A stretch of 64,000 nt of DNA from Agelas oroides. Its lineage: Eukaryota > Porifera > Demospongiae > Agelasida > Agelasidae. This document shows, one piece after another, positions 1-14,875 of the stretch (position 1 is its first letter; every line of letters begins with the position of its first letter). The notes beneath the pieces are model-generated. The model made no database searches. It had not been told where the DNA came from and saw only the letters and a list, made by a program, of their open reading frames with translations. The stretch lies in NCBI GenBank assembly GCA_949130485.1, contig OX422183.1:22369202-22433201 (forward strand). Direction: 5' to 3'. Position numbers and translations under genes: made by a program.

Positions 1-1759
1 ACTGTATAGTTATCAAGAATCTGGGAGGAATATGGGTAAGCAAAGTCACTAGGCCCTATCCCCAATTTTTGGTGTGGGCGTTGGAACAACCGGACTCTGA
101 ACCCAGCTGCCACTACTGCTAGCTATGTTTTTGGTCTTCCTACAAGCTATTGGAACTTACTTTCGTTCCATGTTCGTGTCCCTACCAAACAGCAAAAAAG
201 TAGCTTGCAGGGGGGCGATGTTTAGATTGGTCACTGCCGGGCGTACGTCATCCATACATCAACATAGTTTGTACTAAATAGGACGGGACCTCCTCTGCCG
301 TAATTTGTTTTGGACGCACTTTCGAGGGCATGCGCCGAACCACACCCTCTCTATACTTGAGAAGGGCGTCGTTGAGCAAAACGACGTACTCAATTTTAAT
401 TAACATTCCAGAGCATCTAGACATCAGTTTCTAAATACAGATACAGTACAAGTACAAGCAACACCAACACAGAAAGATTGTACATCTATGCTCACCACAA
501 CATCTGTCACAAGCATGAACAGTAGTTCCGCTAGCGTAGCATTTTAATTTCTGGCGCGTAAAGCGGAAGTACGTAGCACTTCCTGTCAATGAACGGTCAA
601 CTTACCCAAATGTGCGGCAACTTCAACCTGATTTTTCTCAGGAACTATACGGTCTATGAACACGCGGTTTTCACAGTTTTGACAAGCGATGAGTCCTCTA
701 TTCATGTTTCAACCCACTCAAACACCAAAGGGAAACCAGGTAAATGAGGAGTAGTAAAGCTTCCTACTGTCAAAATGTTCACCAACTGATGTGGTACACA
801 TTTCTACTGCACAAATCCAGCTCACAAACAGAATTCCATCAGAAGTGAGATCATTTGAAAGGGGATTGGTACAACTTCTTTGCATGAACTAAAGACGTGT
901 GTCTATCCATTAGTTTAGCTACCACAGCTCATAGAAAATGACTTAAATTTCATTAAGAATGTACATAATAATCTACATCAAATACAGTTACTATTATGTA
1001 ATTCAGAATTTACAATACATAAACAGATCCTCACCAATGCCATCATTAAATCTAGAGCATTTGAAGTGCACAACTGTACTTGTAAAAATATTTATCAAGT
1101 CGAAGTGCTTGAATTGATTAATCTTCAGCATGGCCGATCTCACTCCATATCTGAAAGGCTAGAGCACTCAGGGCAAGCCAGGTCCATCCAGGTGTGAATG
1201 TACACATTGTGCAATAAAAATGACAACTGTTATGCACATTCAGTTAACTGGAGGCCAAGCGAAGGTATCTTTCTCCGACTGGCTCCAGATGTAGCTGGAA
1301 CAGTCTGTATCTGTCGGGCTTGTGGTGAAGAGTATAATGTGTGTGATGTCAAGGGTACACACAAGGTAGATACACCTTAATTGCATGCATCTCAGAACTT
1401 GTGATCATGGCAAGTGTATGCATTGTTACAATGGCACGAAAACAATTTGCTACAACAGCCATAAACTGCAATGTAGACGGTGCAGTGGATTCCCAGCATG
1501 CAGGATACGGCACCTGACTGGCAGAATGGCCAGTATGTTGTTTGTTGAGCATTGTAAGCTAGCATAGTTATTGTCTGCAAGTTGTTGACAATGACCCAAG
1601 AAATCAACTAGTTTCGGTGTATATCGCTGTCTATATACAAACAGAAGGTAACACACTAAAGCCATACCCACTCAAAAGAAACTATAGTAGTCTTGAGAGC
1701 GCTTACGCTTGAATGTGTGTAGGTATCCTGGTCAGCCAATCCCTGTGTGATTAAGTCAT
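1..1759. other. No gene recognised
   Basis: AT-rich sequence with only short, unconvincing open frames on both strands. I see no domain, no splice-consistent exon series, and no clear repeat boundary. It ends at the 9-bp target duplication of the next element. Confidence 0.5.
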
Positions 1760-1768
1760 GTCTACCAT

Positions 1769-2170
1769 TAGTCTCGCAAGCCCGACCTACTTCTGCAAGA
1801 GAAGGGAAGGGTCTGGTGAACTGCATATACAAGCAGTGTCCCACCTGAATGCAATTAGTTGGATGACGTAATCAGATTTCAAATTTCAAATAATGCACTC
1901 TTGAATTACCTGTTGCGGAGTAAGCACGCTCCCTGAGAAGTATAGTCTAAGTGTTTTTACAGTTCCTACAGTAGCGGAAAAGATGTCCTAGCTCTCTTTA
2001 GCCATTTTCAAGACTGCTATTGCTACTCAAACAGTGATGTAATGTGTCATGTGACAAAATACTGCAACATGATTGTACTGCACTGTACAGTGCGGCGGGA
2101 CACGGTTTGTATATGCAGCTCACCAGACCCTTCCCTTCTCTTGCGGATGTGGGTCGGGCTTGCGAGACTA
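1769..2170. mobile_element. Foldback (Mutator-like) element with 9-bp target duplication
   Basis: The 402-bp element begins TAGTCTCGCAAGCC and ends with its complement GGCTTGCGAGACTA. The inverted arms run about 72 bp (1769-1842 against 2097-2170) with a few mismatches. It is flanked by an exact 9-bp direct duplication, GTCTACCAT, at 1760-1768 and 2171-2179. There is no coding capacity. A 9-bp duplication with long arms is typical of Mutator-like elements, so the superfamily is inferred. A relative without a visible duplication lies at 31214-31469. Confidence 0.8.
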
Positions 2171-2179
2171 GTCTACCAT

Positions 2180-2831
2180 CATGCATGTGATAAAAGATAC
2201 CAGGCTCTCTCCCTTTTCAGTGGGAAGAGCCTGATTATGAGGCTAGCTAAATAGATAAACTCAAATTGTGAATAAAATTATACACAACACCTTAGGAGGT
2301 GAGTTCAGAACATGAAGGTGAGGAGAATGAGATACAGTGAAGAGGTAGTCGCTTGTATTTCCCCTGTTGTAGCGTTTGCAACCGGGATCAAAATGGAATG
2401 AAGTGATCGTCTTTTTAAGAGCTGATTAATGGATTAAACGAACTGCAAAATCAATGAATCAATGATACCAAGAACACACGGCTGCCAATTTGGCCTTTGA
2501 GCCACAGGAATGAAGCGATCAAGAGCTTCAGAAGGGAACAATAAAGCATTCAAGCGCATTTTCGCCGATCAAAAATCTTGATCCTGGTCGCAATGCTTCT
2601 CAGGCAACATAATTTTATGATTGACTACCCCTTGACAGTGTCTGGAGGTGGATGATCCAGAAATTGATGAATTACTAGACTTGTAAGTATTTTATCCCCA
2701 TACAACAGCAGTCAGTACCATTCAAGCTGTATACAGTGAACATTGAAAATTTATCAAAATTTAACCGTCTCTAGCTACCTAACTAAACTAGAGACACAGG
2801 CCAAATCAGACTTGTGAAGCCTTCCACCCAT
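2180..2831. other. No gene recognised
   Basis: Nothing was recognised between the two elements: no long open frame, no clear tandem repeat. Confidence 0.5.
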
Positions 2832-3511
2832 GTAGAGTAGCTCATCAATCACCGGACACCACTTAATTCTGGACACCATCAAAGTGTCGGACAACAAATC
2901 TTTAAAGGTTGTATAGCTGCTAGCTGATCTGACCTACTCTAGTGACATAATCAACGAATTTCTCCTTTCCATGTCCTCGTTCCCCATTTCCCATTTCCTC
3001 GTTCCACACTTCCCCTATTTCGTTTCGAAGGCGCGCCATGTGCTAGGGCAAACCACTCCCGTTCGGTTTGCGAGATGTTGTAGGCAGTGTTGACATTGAC
3101 CCAAGCTGTTTACATTGAGTTGGTTGTAAGCCCCCCTCCAGCGAGCGCCTGCATAGCCGCATGCATGTACGCAAACATTGCCGTGGCTTCCGGGTCGAGA
3201 GTACGCTCCGATCGAACATCGGAGTGCTAGCTAGCTATTTGTGTGTAGCGCAGCTGTAACCTATTTGCTAAAACCCTACAGAAACATAGTCCGCAGTTAG
3301 GGGTCACTTTCCGAGTACCGATGGTTCGGACAATTGCTACTTTTACAACTGTGACTGCATAGATCTTAATCGAGTGAGTCTGGCAGTTATCTATCTTGTT
3401 TGTCTTGATGATGTGAAGAAGCGTCCCAAGTACCGACGCATAGCGTTCAGCAGTCCGAGAGATATCGTGCTGTCCGCGTGATGGTGTCCGATAACGGATG
3501 GGTTACTCTAC
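2832..3511. mobile_element. MITE-like element with ~30-bp inverted ends
   Basis: The left end (gtagagtagctcatc... followed by accggacacca) is matched in reverse complement by the right end (tggtgtccgataacgg... then gggttactctac). The imperfect inverted repeats are about 30 bp around a 680-bp non-coding body. No clear target duplication was seen, so the class is unassigned. The motif CCGGACACCAT recurs near 61815, suggesting other copies. Confidence 0.6.
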
Positions 3512-3956
3512 TAAACATATGTGGGCACAAACAGTCCATACCTGCTGTGAGCTGGGTGTCTGCAGTAGCTTCTGTGACCACATCGCTGCCTCGCGATTTG
3601 GAGGAGTCTGATATTTCCAGTTGTTAAAACCCAGCACTTCACTCTGCATGTTTATAACAAGATTCGTTCGAAAGACAATGCTTTCAGCTACCGTCTAGCA
3701 CAAACCGCTTTGCTGTGGCCCACACGGTTCTCAAGAAAATTCGAGTTGAAAATAGCGCTTATTTAGGTCGCTCAATCCGTGCTGACCGGATGTGTCCCTT
3801 GTACTTATTTCCTGTGTAAATAAAATGTACGTAAATTCGGCCGCTTGCGGAACTACTGTGAAACACTATGTTTTTGCAGTTTGGCAAGTGATTAGGTAAG
3901 TGCATAAGTGATAAAACAAAATGGTTCAGGCAGTCTGAGGGAGGAGTTGGATCAGT

Positions 3957-4379
3957 GGCGTAGGAAAGGGTATTTAGTAAGGGGGGGGGGGGGGGGGGGG
4001 GGGGGGGGCTAAGCTTTTAATAGTAGTGTTGGTAAGAGATACCACGCGCGCGGCGAAATTTTTATTAAAACCACGCCCACTAATTAGTGAAAAACTCGCC
4101 TTTGGATGCGCTCTCTTCTCCAACGTGGAATCGGATTTAGCCTCGTTCCCAGGCCCAGGCTAGGCATGATTCAAAAGACGATAATCGCTTCATTTGCAAC
4201 CTGTTGCTGTACAAGCTACAGATACTCCCGTATTTTAATTACCCGTGGACAAAGAGTACGTGGCACATAAAATGGCGAGTACCTATATAAATACAGTGAA
4301 CGAGTGGGGGCTAAGCCTCCCCAGTAGTTGTGAAGGGGGGGGGAGCTACAGCCCCCCTAGCCCCCCCTATTCCTACGCC
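3957..4379. mobile_element. Short-TIR element with G28 tract and G/C-run ends
   Basis: The ends are GGCGTAGGAA (3957-3966) and its complement TTCCTACGCC (4370-4379). Inside is an uninterrupted run of 28 G (3981-4008). Near the right end are runs of G and C around gctacagcccccctagc. A related, inverted end lies at about 24284-24350, next to the C48-peptidase fragment. The G run could form a quadruplex and is also a place where assembly length is unreliable. Confidence 0.5.
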
Positions 4380-4761
4380 CTTGAGTTGGATTGCAATGTG
4401 TACTATCAAAACATTGGACATGCTAGCTAACACTAAGAAAAATATGTTTTAGCTACTGACAGTAGTCAAAGTTGCGAATACATTATCTAATTGAAGTCTA
4501 TATTAGCAGTTGTAGAGTTGTGGACTATTGTGCCACTTGATCCTCCTTCCTTTTTGGAGATTCAGTATAATTATGAAAGGTGGATCTCACTTGGACCCTA
4601 AACTCTGACCTCCTATGTGTAAAACATTTTTCTAAAATGAAATGCTTAGAGGAAAAAGCAGCAATTTTCTAAAAATAAAACAAACAAAAATCAACTTCCA
4701 ATTTAAGTCCTTATAAAATCATAGTGTTCAGTCAAAAAGAGCAATCACTTTCCTAAGCTTT

Positions 4762-7612
<2,851 letters not shown>

Positions 7613-7670
7613 CTTCAAGCTCCCAAGTTGGCTGCAAACTTGATATGGATAAGATTGGAATAAATGTTCT

Positions 7671-7678
7671 CTTTTATA
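7671..7678 (-). promoter_or_regulatory. TATA box of the MACPF-ApeC gene
   Basis: TATAAAAG on the minus strand, about 60 bases upstream of the start codon at 7612. The distance leaves room for transcription to begin near 7645 with a short 5' leader. This supports 7612 over the longer reading frame that extends to 7708 across the TATA box. Confidence 0.6.
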
Positions 7679-7789
7679 GGTTCTGACAGCCATATGCAAC
7701 CTGTTCACGCATTTCTTTTGAACCCTTTCTCTACTTCTTAGTGAACTGTACTTTAATCAGAAGTTCACACCTAATATCTGTAATCAGCA

Positions 7790-8280
7790 AGCGACTACTT
7801 CAATGGCCTGTTTGCACAGTCAGGGTCATGGTCTGGGTCAAGTTTGGGGTGGACATCAAGGTGAATGAGGTCATTAACCATCATGCTTTCATACCTGTAA
7901 CTTTCACATCCTTTGAGACTTCATAGCTATTAGCCTACCTGCTCAGCAGAGTCAGGCCACATTCTGGGTCAGGTTCAGGTCTGCATCAGGGTTAATAAGG
8001 TCACCATCATGCTTTTAACTTTCACATCCTATATGACACTTCACTTCTTCACACAGCTGTTAGCCTACTTGCATCAGCAAAATTGGGTCACAGTCTGGGT
8101 CACATTCAGGCCTGTATCAGGGTTAATAAGGTCATTAACCATCATGCTTTCATGCTTTAACTTTCACATCCTATGAGACTTTACTTAGTCATAGCTATTG
8201 GCCGACACTTGCATCAGCAAAAGCGTGGGCAGGGCAGGGGTCAAGGTCAGGGTCAGTGTCAGGTCAGTGTCAGGATGGGT
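7790..8280. repeat. ~131-138-bp tandem satellite, about 3.5 copies
   Basis: Units share (a/g)ttagcctac..tgc..cagca, gggtca..tctgggtca, ggttaataaggtca and aactttcacatcct. Successive landmarks fall at about 7928, 8059 and 8197. The last copy decays into short GGGTCAG/GTCAGTGTCAG repeats at 8225-8275. Non-coding. Confidence 0.8.
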
Positions 8281-9439
8281 GAGTCAGGTGTATAAGCCAT
8301 TACCTACCTGTTGCTGATATCTTTCTCCTACAGTGTCTTGTTGCCTAGGCAATAGGTTATTTCTCCCAGTGGTGGTCTTGCACATTGGTGTATGTCTATG
8401 CCTGACACTAATAAAATAATGATTTCTTTAGGCTAACTCTTTGACTGCATGGTGAATTATAGAGTAATGTCAAGAGTGACTATATATATGTAAATGAGGA
8501 CCATGCAAACACAATATAAGCTGCCAGCTATTGTGAGTATACATGTTGATAACTGCTAGTATCCGAAAAGATTTTCAATTGGATCACAGATTTTCTGCAG
8601 ACTTTTACAGGTGTGGACTGCAGCTTGCTAACTATATTCATTACTAGATCTCTCTAGCATGTAACATTCTGAAATTTTGTTAGGTAGATTTTGTAATGCC
8701 TATAGCTACAGTAGAAAAGAATAACTACTGTAGATTTTTCCTAATTTGTTTAAAGTCCCTCTATCAAAGAATCATGTATAGTAAATGCAGAAAATTCATG
8801 AACACCATGTATGTACTGGACACACAAAGTTCAAGGCCAGGGGTGTATCCACTTTAATCGTCTGCACTTTTTATGGCATTTTTTGTACAAGCACAAACAT
8901 GCATGTGTTCATTTCTATGTAGATTGCTGGACAAACATGTATGGTTGATTCTTAGCTAGCTACCACAATTCTAACCAATAATGGAGTACACCTACATTTC
9001 ATAGCCTCATTCCCAGGTCGTTCCCGCCTCCAGTTTTTGATCGCTTGCAGTATAAAAACGCATTTCAGGTCACCAAAAAAATCTTCCCCTAAAACCTCTT
9101 CCAAATTAAAATAGAGCTCCTTGGCTCACATATGCAGAAACGGATGTGAACAGTGGTAACAACAGCAGCTTCTTGAAAGGCACCACTTCATTAGCTCTGT
9201 TGTACACTATTGCAGAGGTTGTGTAGCTACGAGTCACTCAAACTCGAATCTACCAGCTTGGCATTCACAAGGAAATGGTAAAATGCAAGGTTTTCTGATC
9301 CCCACACATCAACCATTAAAGGGGTGTTCATGAATTCAAGCTGCTCAGGTCAGAATCAAGTATTATTTTGAGGTAAAAGGTAAATACAGTAAAACGTACC
9401 TCCTTCTACTAGATAAGTGTGTCCAAACAAAAAGTAAAT
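8281..9439. other. No gene; one dispersed repeat fragment
   Basis: No gene recognised. Bases 8320-8395 (…ttgcctaggcaa…ccagtggtggtcttgcac…) match, in reverse orientation, the sequence near 26533-26615, so this is part of a dispersed repeat. A partial TAGCCTC-ATTCCCAGG end lies near 9002. Confidence 0.5.
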
Positions 9440-10066
9440 TTTGCAATACAGAAAAGATAGAATTACTGGCTTAAACAACAGCTTTAGAGTAACTGAAAAA
9501 TGCGCATATTGCCTGGATTACTTCATTCTACCTCAAGATATGACTTTCTGAAGTTAAACGCCGTCGTACTCATTGACTAAAAATAAAAATACATGCAAGA
9601 ATTTTTGAAATGGATTTTCTTACCAGTAGAATTGGAAACAGGAACCAAAACGCTTCAATTTGATGTGTTGTGAGGCTACTGATCAAAATTTCGACCGTGG
9701 TTGCGTTCTCGAAAAAGGTTATGCAAATTTGCACTTATTAGTGAATTCAAACAAGAATTTGGAATTACTGCAGCCTTAGAGCAACTGAAAAATATGCATA
9801 TTGCCTGGATTACCTTCATTTTACCTCAAGATATCGGTTTCCAAAGTAAAATGCTACGCACCATTTCTATAGCCTCGTACCCAGGCTCCTCCCCATGCCG
9901 AAAAGCGGGGAGGAGCCTGGGTACGAGGCTACCATTTCTATATAAAAGCGGTTAAAACGAAAACACAGGCAAGAATTTTTGAAATGCACGTTCTTACCAG
10001 CAGAACTGGAAAAAGGAACCAAAGCGCTTCAATTTGATGTAAGGCTATTGATAAAAATTTTGACTG
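9440..10066. repeat. Direct duplication of ~300 bp
   Basis: Copy 1 (about 9455-9700) and copy 2 (about 9748-10066) share long stretches, such as gcatattgcctggatta, caagaatttttgaaatg, cttaccag and gcttcaatttgatgt. The second copy is interrupted by the 62-bp foldback at 9870-9931. No coding sense was recognised. Confidence 0.75.
9870..9931. mobile_element. 62-bp Mutator-like foldback, 9-bp target duplication
   Basis: Starts TAGCCTCGTACCCAGG and ends with the exact complement. The arms are about 25 bp around a 12-base loop. Target duplication CCATTTCTA lies at 9861-9869 and 9932-9940. It is almost nothing but two arms, so it must depend on transposase supplied elsewhere. Confidence 0.88.
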
Positions 10067-10822
10067 TGGTTGTGACCGCTACGCAATTTTGCGTTTGGAC
10101 ACGCTACTTCTACCGAAGCTAGGCCACACATACATGTAATGTCCTGTTCTTGGTCAGCTGCAGAGGTGCGTGACTTATGTAAACTCTGCATTCAGCATGC
10201 AACCACAGTGTTTACACAGTCTGAACCCAGTGGCTTCACCCCCTCCTGCTCCTCTAAGGATGCTTAGTGTCCAACTTATCAACATCTGGGGCCCCATGCT
10301 GCCCTGATAACTGTGTACCTTTTCCAAGATAAACATAACTGTGTTCACTTACTGTTGGGATGTCGTCTTCAATTCAGTCATTTGCTTATAAGCGAAGTAC
10401 ACTGCTGACAATATTAGTTCCATCTCATACCATCCTCTTTCTATGCACATGCAGTCAAGTTGAGCATAACCCCCCGTTTTATCGGAAAGCTCAAACCTGA
10501 CACACAGGAAATAAGTTCTATACGGAATGCTCAACCACCAGCACAAACAACCACAAGTAATTTACACTATATAGTTCTTTCTGAGCAGTGTTATTGATGT
10601 CTCTTTGCAGTTACACTGTTTCCAGTGAGTATGATTATTGAAAATTAGTTACGTGTAGGTATATAGTTGCATATACACAATCAGTCTGGAAATAAGATAG
10701 CTGATACATCTGTGTATGTTACAAACACTGTGAAAAGATATCCATGGTATGATGTGCATACTTTAGCAACTTTCATCATCTGCAAGCACTCATCTAACAT
10801 TTTTTTAAGCTCAAACTCTGCA
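10067..10822. other. No gene recognised
   Basis: Sequence downstream of the TPR gene (which is on the minus strand). No domain or repeat boundary was recognised. Confidence 0.45.
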
Positions 10823-11825
10823 TCAGTCTATATACTGCTTTGCTAGCTTAGTCAGCAAAGGCAGGCGTGCCTCAATGTATGACACGAGACTGTCAAGATT
10901 TTCAAGTGTGTACTGTTGTTTTGCTAATTCGGCATATTGAGTAGCTTTCTGGTACTCTTTTCGCCAAAGGTGGAGATCTGACATAGCACGATAATAGTTT
11001 CCTTTAGTCAATGGGTTCATTTCATGTATATCTACTTCAGCAACTCGAAGGCTTTCTTCAGCTTTAGAGAGGTCATCTAGAGTAGGTTGATGCTGAAACA
11101 GGTCGTCTTCTGAAATAGGGGGCTTTAGCTTTGATATGTAAACACACTTGAGATGATAAACTGCTTTTGAAATCTGCATAACACAGAGATCATGGTCATC
11201 TTCTAGCTGAGAACCGAATCTTGCATGCTCAATTGCCATAAAGTAAAGGTGTTCATGTCCACTTCTATCTTTATTGTGGTCACTGAGAAATTCTCGTAAA
11301 ATAGCTTCTTCATAAAACACGTTGGATGTGCCCCCTGATGGGGCTGTGGTAAAATACATACACTTTGCTTGCTGAATATGTTTGAGTGCATCATCATAAT
11401 GGTGCTGCATACGAAGTGCTGAAGTACAACAAGCAAAGATTCTTCCTTTCAATAGTTGACTATTCATACAAGATGGCTGATCAGCAAGCACTAAAGCTCG
11501 GTCAAGAATTGAAAGACTTTCCCCTGGTAGATATCTCAACTGCCAGATGCTTGAAAACACAATGCTTCGATCTTAATATCTGGAGAAAGGTTTTGATTGC
11601 TGGTGATAGTACTTACTAGCTGATCAACTTTAGCTGTGTGACTACCACTGTACAAAAGGTTGTTGAATGTTACATCAAATTTACGATAGAGTGCCTTCTT
11701 ACATGGAACTTTATACTGTGTGAACACATGTGGCATGCTTAGTATAGAATTTGCATACTGGTCAACAGCCCGCACCACACATTGGCACTTCTCACAGCTG
11801 TATCCAATGTATTCGATACCTTCAT
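10823..11825 (-). pseudogene. TPR-repeat protein, 3' part, with a frame break
   Basis: Two overlapping minus-strand frames make one alpha-helical protein: about 11825-11530 and 11560-10823 (245 residues). The C-terminal part has tetratricopeptide pattern (around NYYRAMSDLHLWRKEYQKA and the segment before it with ...HYDDALKHIQQAK). The first part has a CEKCQC segment. The frame changes near 11530-11560, where the upstream frame reaches TGA just as the downstream frame takes over. A 1-base deletion explains this. A 77-base intron (GTAAGT at the 5' side, CATCTGGCAG at the 3' side) would also restore frame but would remove a stretch that looks coding. The N-terminus was not found. TPR proteins are scaffolds; no specific role can be given. 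Confidence 0.6.
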
Positions 11826-11839
11826 TATCAATGATGGAA

Positions 11840-12517
11840 GTAAAACCATTAATTAGTTAAACATACAATGACTGCCCACTCTCTAACATGCACAGATGTG
11901 AAAACACACACTTGACCCTTTCTCAATACACATATACATAATTGTACCAGATACTACTACCAATAACCACTAACCCATATACCAGATACAGAATACTGCA
12001 CAAACACAACATTGGCTATGACTATCTACAGCAGCACAAACATCATCGGTGGAACAAGTCTAAACGAGATAACGTGTGTCCAATTATATGAGCATCTGTT
12101 GAAGCGAAATTAGCAGTTGCATTTCAGCTACTTGCTGAGGCAGAGCTGGAGTTGGGCTCCTCCTCTGGATGCATCACCAATTAATGACCTGCTGGCAGTA
12201 TTGCTGACTCCCCAAACTTTGGGTTTTCCTTCATGTGCCATTTTAGTATCTTTATTGCCTTGTGCACATTAATGTTGACATATACATTTCTGCAATATTA
12301 CTCATAATGTCCATGTCTAGAGGTATTAGTGGCAGTGTGAGGTTGTTGTGTGGTGTGTACGTAATGTGATGATATGTGGCCTGTGACAAATGATAGGAGC
12401 AGGACACCAAAGTGAACACAGTAAATTGCCCACCACAAATCTGGCTGATGTCATTAATGAGAATTCTAATCACGTGACGAACCACCCTCGCGGTCAAACA
12501 GGTCAGAATCTCGTTAT
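11840..12517. other. No gene recognised
   Basis: Upstream of the TPR segment. Further 5' exons of that gene could lie here, but none is clear. A minus-strand frame at 12533-12252 begins MSKSV only because the inverted repeat carries the start of the F-box gene; the rest is unrelated. Confidence 0.45.
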
Positions 12518-12768
12518 GTACAGACTTGCTCATGAGAAAAAAAAATTACGGGTTTACCCCAAATTTAGATTTTAACCCTCTCCCTATGAGATTTAACCAC
12601 CGAATTTCTGCCTACAAGCATGCATTCAGGGAGTATACAGCACATCAAGGAACAAGAGAACAAGTAAGCATGGTATCAGTATGGTATTAAAACTAGTCAG
12701 TATTGAATATCAGAAAAGGGATGCATTTCTGGCAGTTGTGTAGCTAGGGGGAAACAGACTGACATTTC
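12518..12768 (-). repeat. Inverted copy of the F-box gene's 5' flank and first codons
   Basis: Reverse complement of 16971-17224, with scattered substitutions. It includes the equivalent of the F-box start codon and the next four codons, then diverges. Just beyond it, at about 12786-12820, a ~35-base segment (tatggaggcctaag… tcgtgggcag) occurs in direct orientation at both loci (also near 16928-16961). Confidence 0.85.
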
Positions 12769-12820
12769 AGATCAGCCCTCACAGCGTATGGAGGCCTAAG
12801 TTTTGTGTTCTCGTGGGCAG

Positions 12821-13671
12821 CAAAAAAGCTTGAGTTATATTTTCTACTTCTATCCATGATCCTTGACTGATCAACAGTCTTGTGTTTGGTGCATAATTAG
12901 CAAACCTGCTGTGCAATGGCTGTGGTGTGCATTTGTGCACTACGTTGCTGTACACTGCAAGCTAACTATGCACCAAGGGTCAAACATTGTTGAAATTGTC
13001 GACGCTGTGTGCTGAAATCAAGCTTAAAAATCAAACTATTTTATGTCTGTTCAATGTGTTCATGTTCCTATGCTAGAGGCCAAATATTTCTCAGACTGAT
13101 ATATTTTCGGACCTCAGACTTCAGTCTAAGCACGTTAGCAACTGTGCCGGATCATCAGAGCAACAAACAGTGCTGGGGCTGGGATAGTTTTTGATACCAG
13201 AAACTATTGTAGTACACGGGAAAAGAACACGTAACTTATTTGCTGTCTCCTCTGAAAAGGAAAGACTAAAACACTTGCTCCATTGGCCTTGCCTATGAGC
13301 CCATACCATGCTGCAGCAATTTCCAAATTTGGCTAGCGACATGATATAATACATGATTATCAGACTTGTCCACTAGTAGAATCCTTTTTCCGAGGATAGG
13401 TGCTTGAACAGATGTAGTATTTCTTTTGCTAAATCCCAGGTAGAAGACTGTTTGGAGTTGAATTTCATGTATAATATATTATATTCTCAAACATTAGCCC
13501 ACCTATCCTACAGTTCTTATGTCTGCTGGACCTCTGCACATGCAACAAGAGCGCAACATTTCATTTGTCCGACCATCAATTAGTTCCTCTATCAGTAAAT
13601 TTGACGAAGTCCTTTATAATTGTGTAATCTATACATGTGACAAATTTCTAGTGGCAGAATTAGCAGAAATT
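12821..13671. other. No gene recognised
   Basis: No convincing open frame, domain or repeat boundary. Confidence 0.45.
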
Positions 13672-13680
13672 ATGAAATTG

Positions 13681-13734
13681 TAGCCTCGTTCCCAGGCCCT
13701 GCCCAGCTTTCCGTTGCTTCTGGGAACGAGGATA
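13681..13734. mobile_element. 54-bp Mutator-like foldback, 9-bp target duplication
   Basis: TAGCCTCGTTCCCAG at the left, ctgggaacgaggata at the right, with one altered end base. Target duplication ATGAAATTG lies at 13672-13680 and 13735-13743. Same family as 9870-9931, 19675-20242 and 24008-24116. Confidence 0.85.
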
Positions 13735-14224
13735 ATGAAATTGTGCATGCTTAAGAGCTTCAAATGCACATATTCAAATTATGCATACCATCAGCAATAT
13801 CTAAAATCCTTACCTACTTTGATTGCATCCGTTAATGCTGTGTTCTTATTTTCATATCAAGCAAAATTCTCATTTCTATACTGTTGCACTTACATACGAA
13901 ACCAGTCTCATACTGCAAGCTCAGGATGTGAGGAGAGCCTGAGTAGGAGACTATGAAACACTCCCTCAATTTATTAACCCTCGGCGCGCATGCGCAGCGA
14001 GGGTTACAGTACTTTGTTTGTCTGTCTGTCTGTTACAACTAGCTTGGCTCACCTGGTGGCTAAATCTCTGAAGTTTGGATGCAGATAGGCTTCAAACTGA
14101 ACGAGGATGTGTTTAAATTAGCCGATTTTGCCAAGAATGTTTCATTCAAGAGAGTTATGCTGCGATTCGTTTGCCACGGTGAGCTAGTCGGCGAGGGGTC
14201 TGTCACGGCGCGGTTCAGCGTACG

Positions 14225-14340
14225 AGATTTCGAAATCCAGTGGATTTCAGGTGGATTTCTGGATTTCAGTTTGTTTGGATTTCTGGATTTCTGGATTTCA
14301 AAGTGGATTTCTGGATTTCAAAGCGGATTTCTGGATTTCA
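14225..14340. repeat. GGATTTC minisatellite, block 1
   Basis: Repeats of the form TGGATTTCTGGATTTCA(n)AG, about 15-20 bases per unit. The peptide frames it creates are repeat artefacts. Confidence 0.9.
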
Positions 14341-14674
14341 TGAACCACATTCCTCTCAGCCTATATGCTAACAGAATACAATGTCACAGGCAGTTCACCG
14401 CTACATAGCGTATAGGCAGCGTGTTCGTTGATTGTCATACATATTCATACCGTACTGCATGTTCGTCATACATAATGCATCTGACGATTGCAATTACATC
14501 ACCTTGGAAGAATGACCTTTGTACCCAACCGCGAAGATCGGCCGGGTACAAAGGTCATTCATTGTGGTGACGTTCTATTACGTCATAGAAAATCGGTGCA
14601 CGTGCATGTCCTTGTAGTGTAATTAATGTAAAGTAAACGGATATTTGCGGAGTATTTTAATAGAATCCTGAATC

Positions 14675-14875
14675 GGATCTCCGGATTTAGAGTGGATTTC
14701 CGAATTTTAGAGTGGATTTCCGGATTTCAGTGGATTTCTGGATTTCAGAGTGGATTTCTGGATTTCAGAGTGGATTTCTGGATTTCAGATTGGATTTCTG
14801 CATTTCATAGTGGATTTCTGGATTTCTGGATTTCACAGTGGATTTCTGGATTTCAGTTTGGATTTCTGCCGACGG
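14675..14875. repeat. GGATTTC minisatellite, block 2
   Basis: About ten variant units of AGTGGATTTCTGGATTTC, in the same orientation as block 1 and inside the same TTAA element. Confidence 0.9.

Noticed and set aside
12252-12533. A minus-strand frame starting MSKSV like the F-box protein.
   Set aside because: Only five codons match, because the inverted repeat ends there; the rest has no domain.
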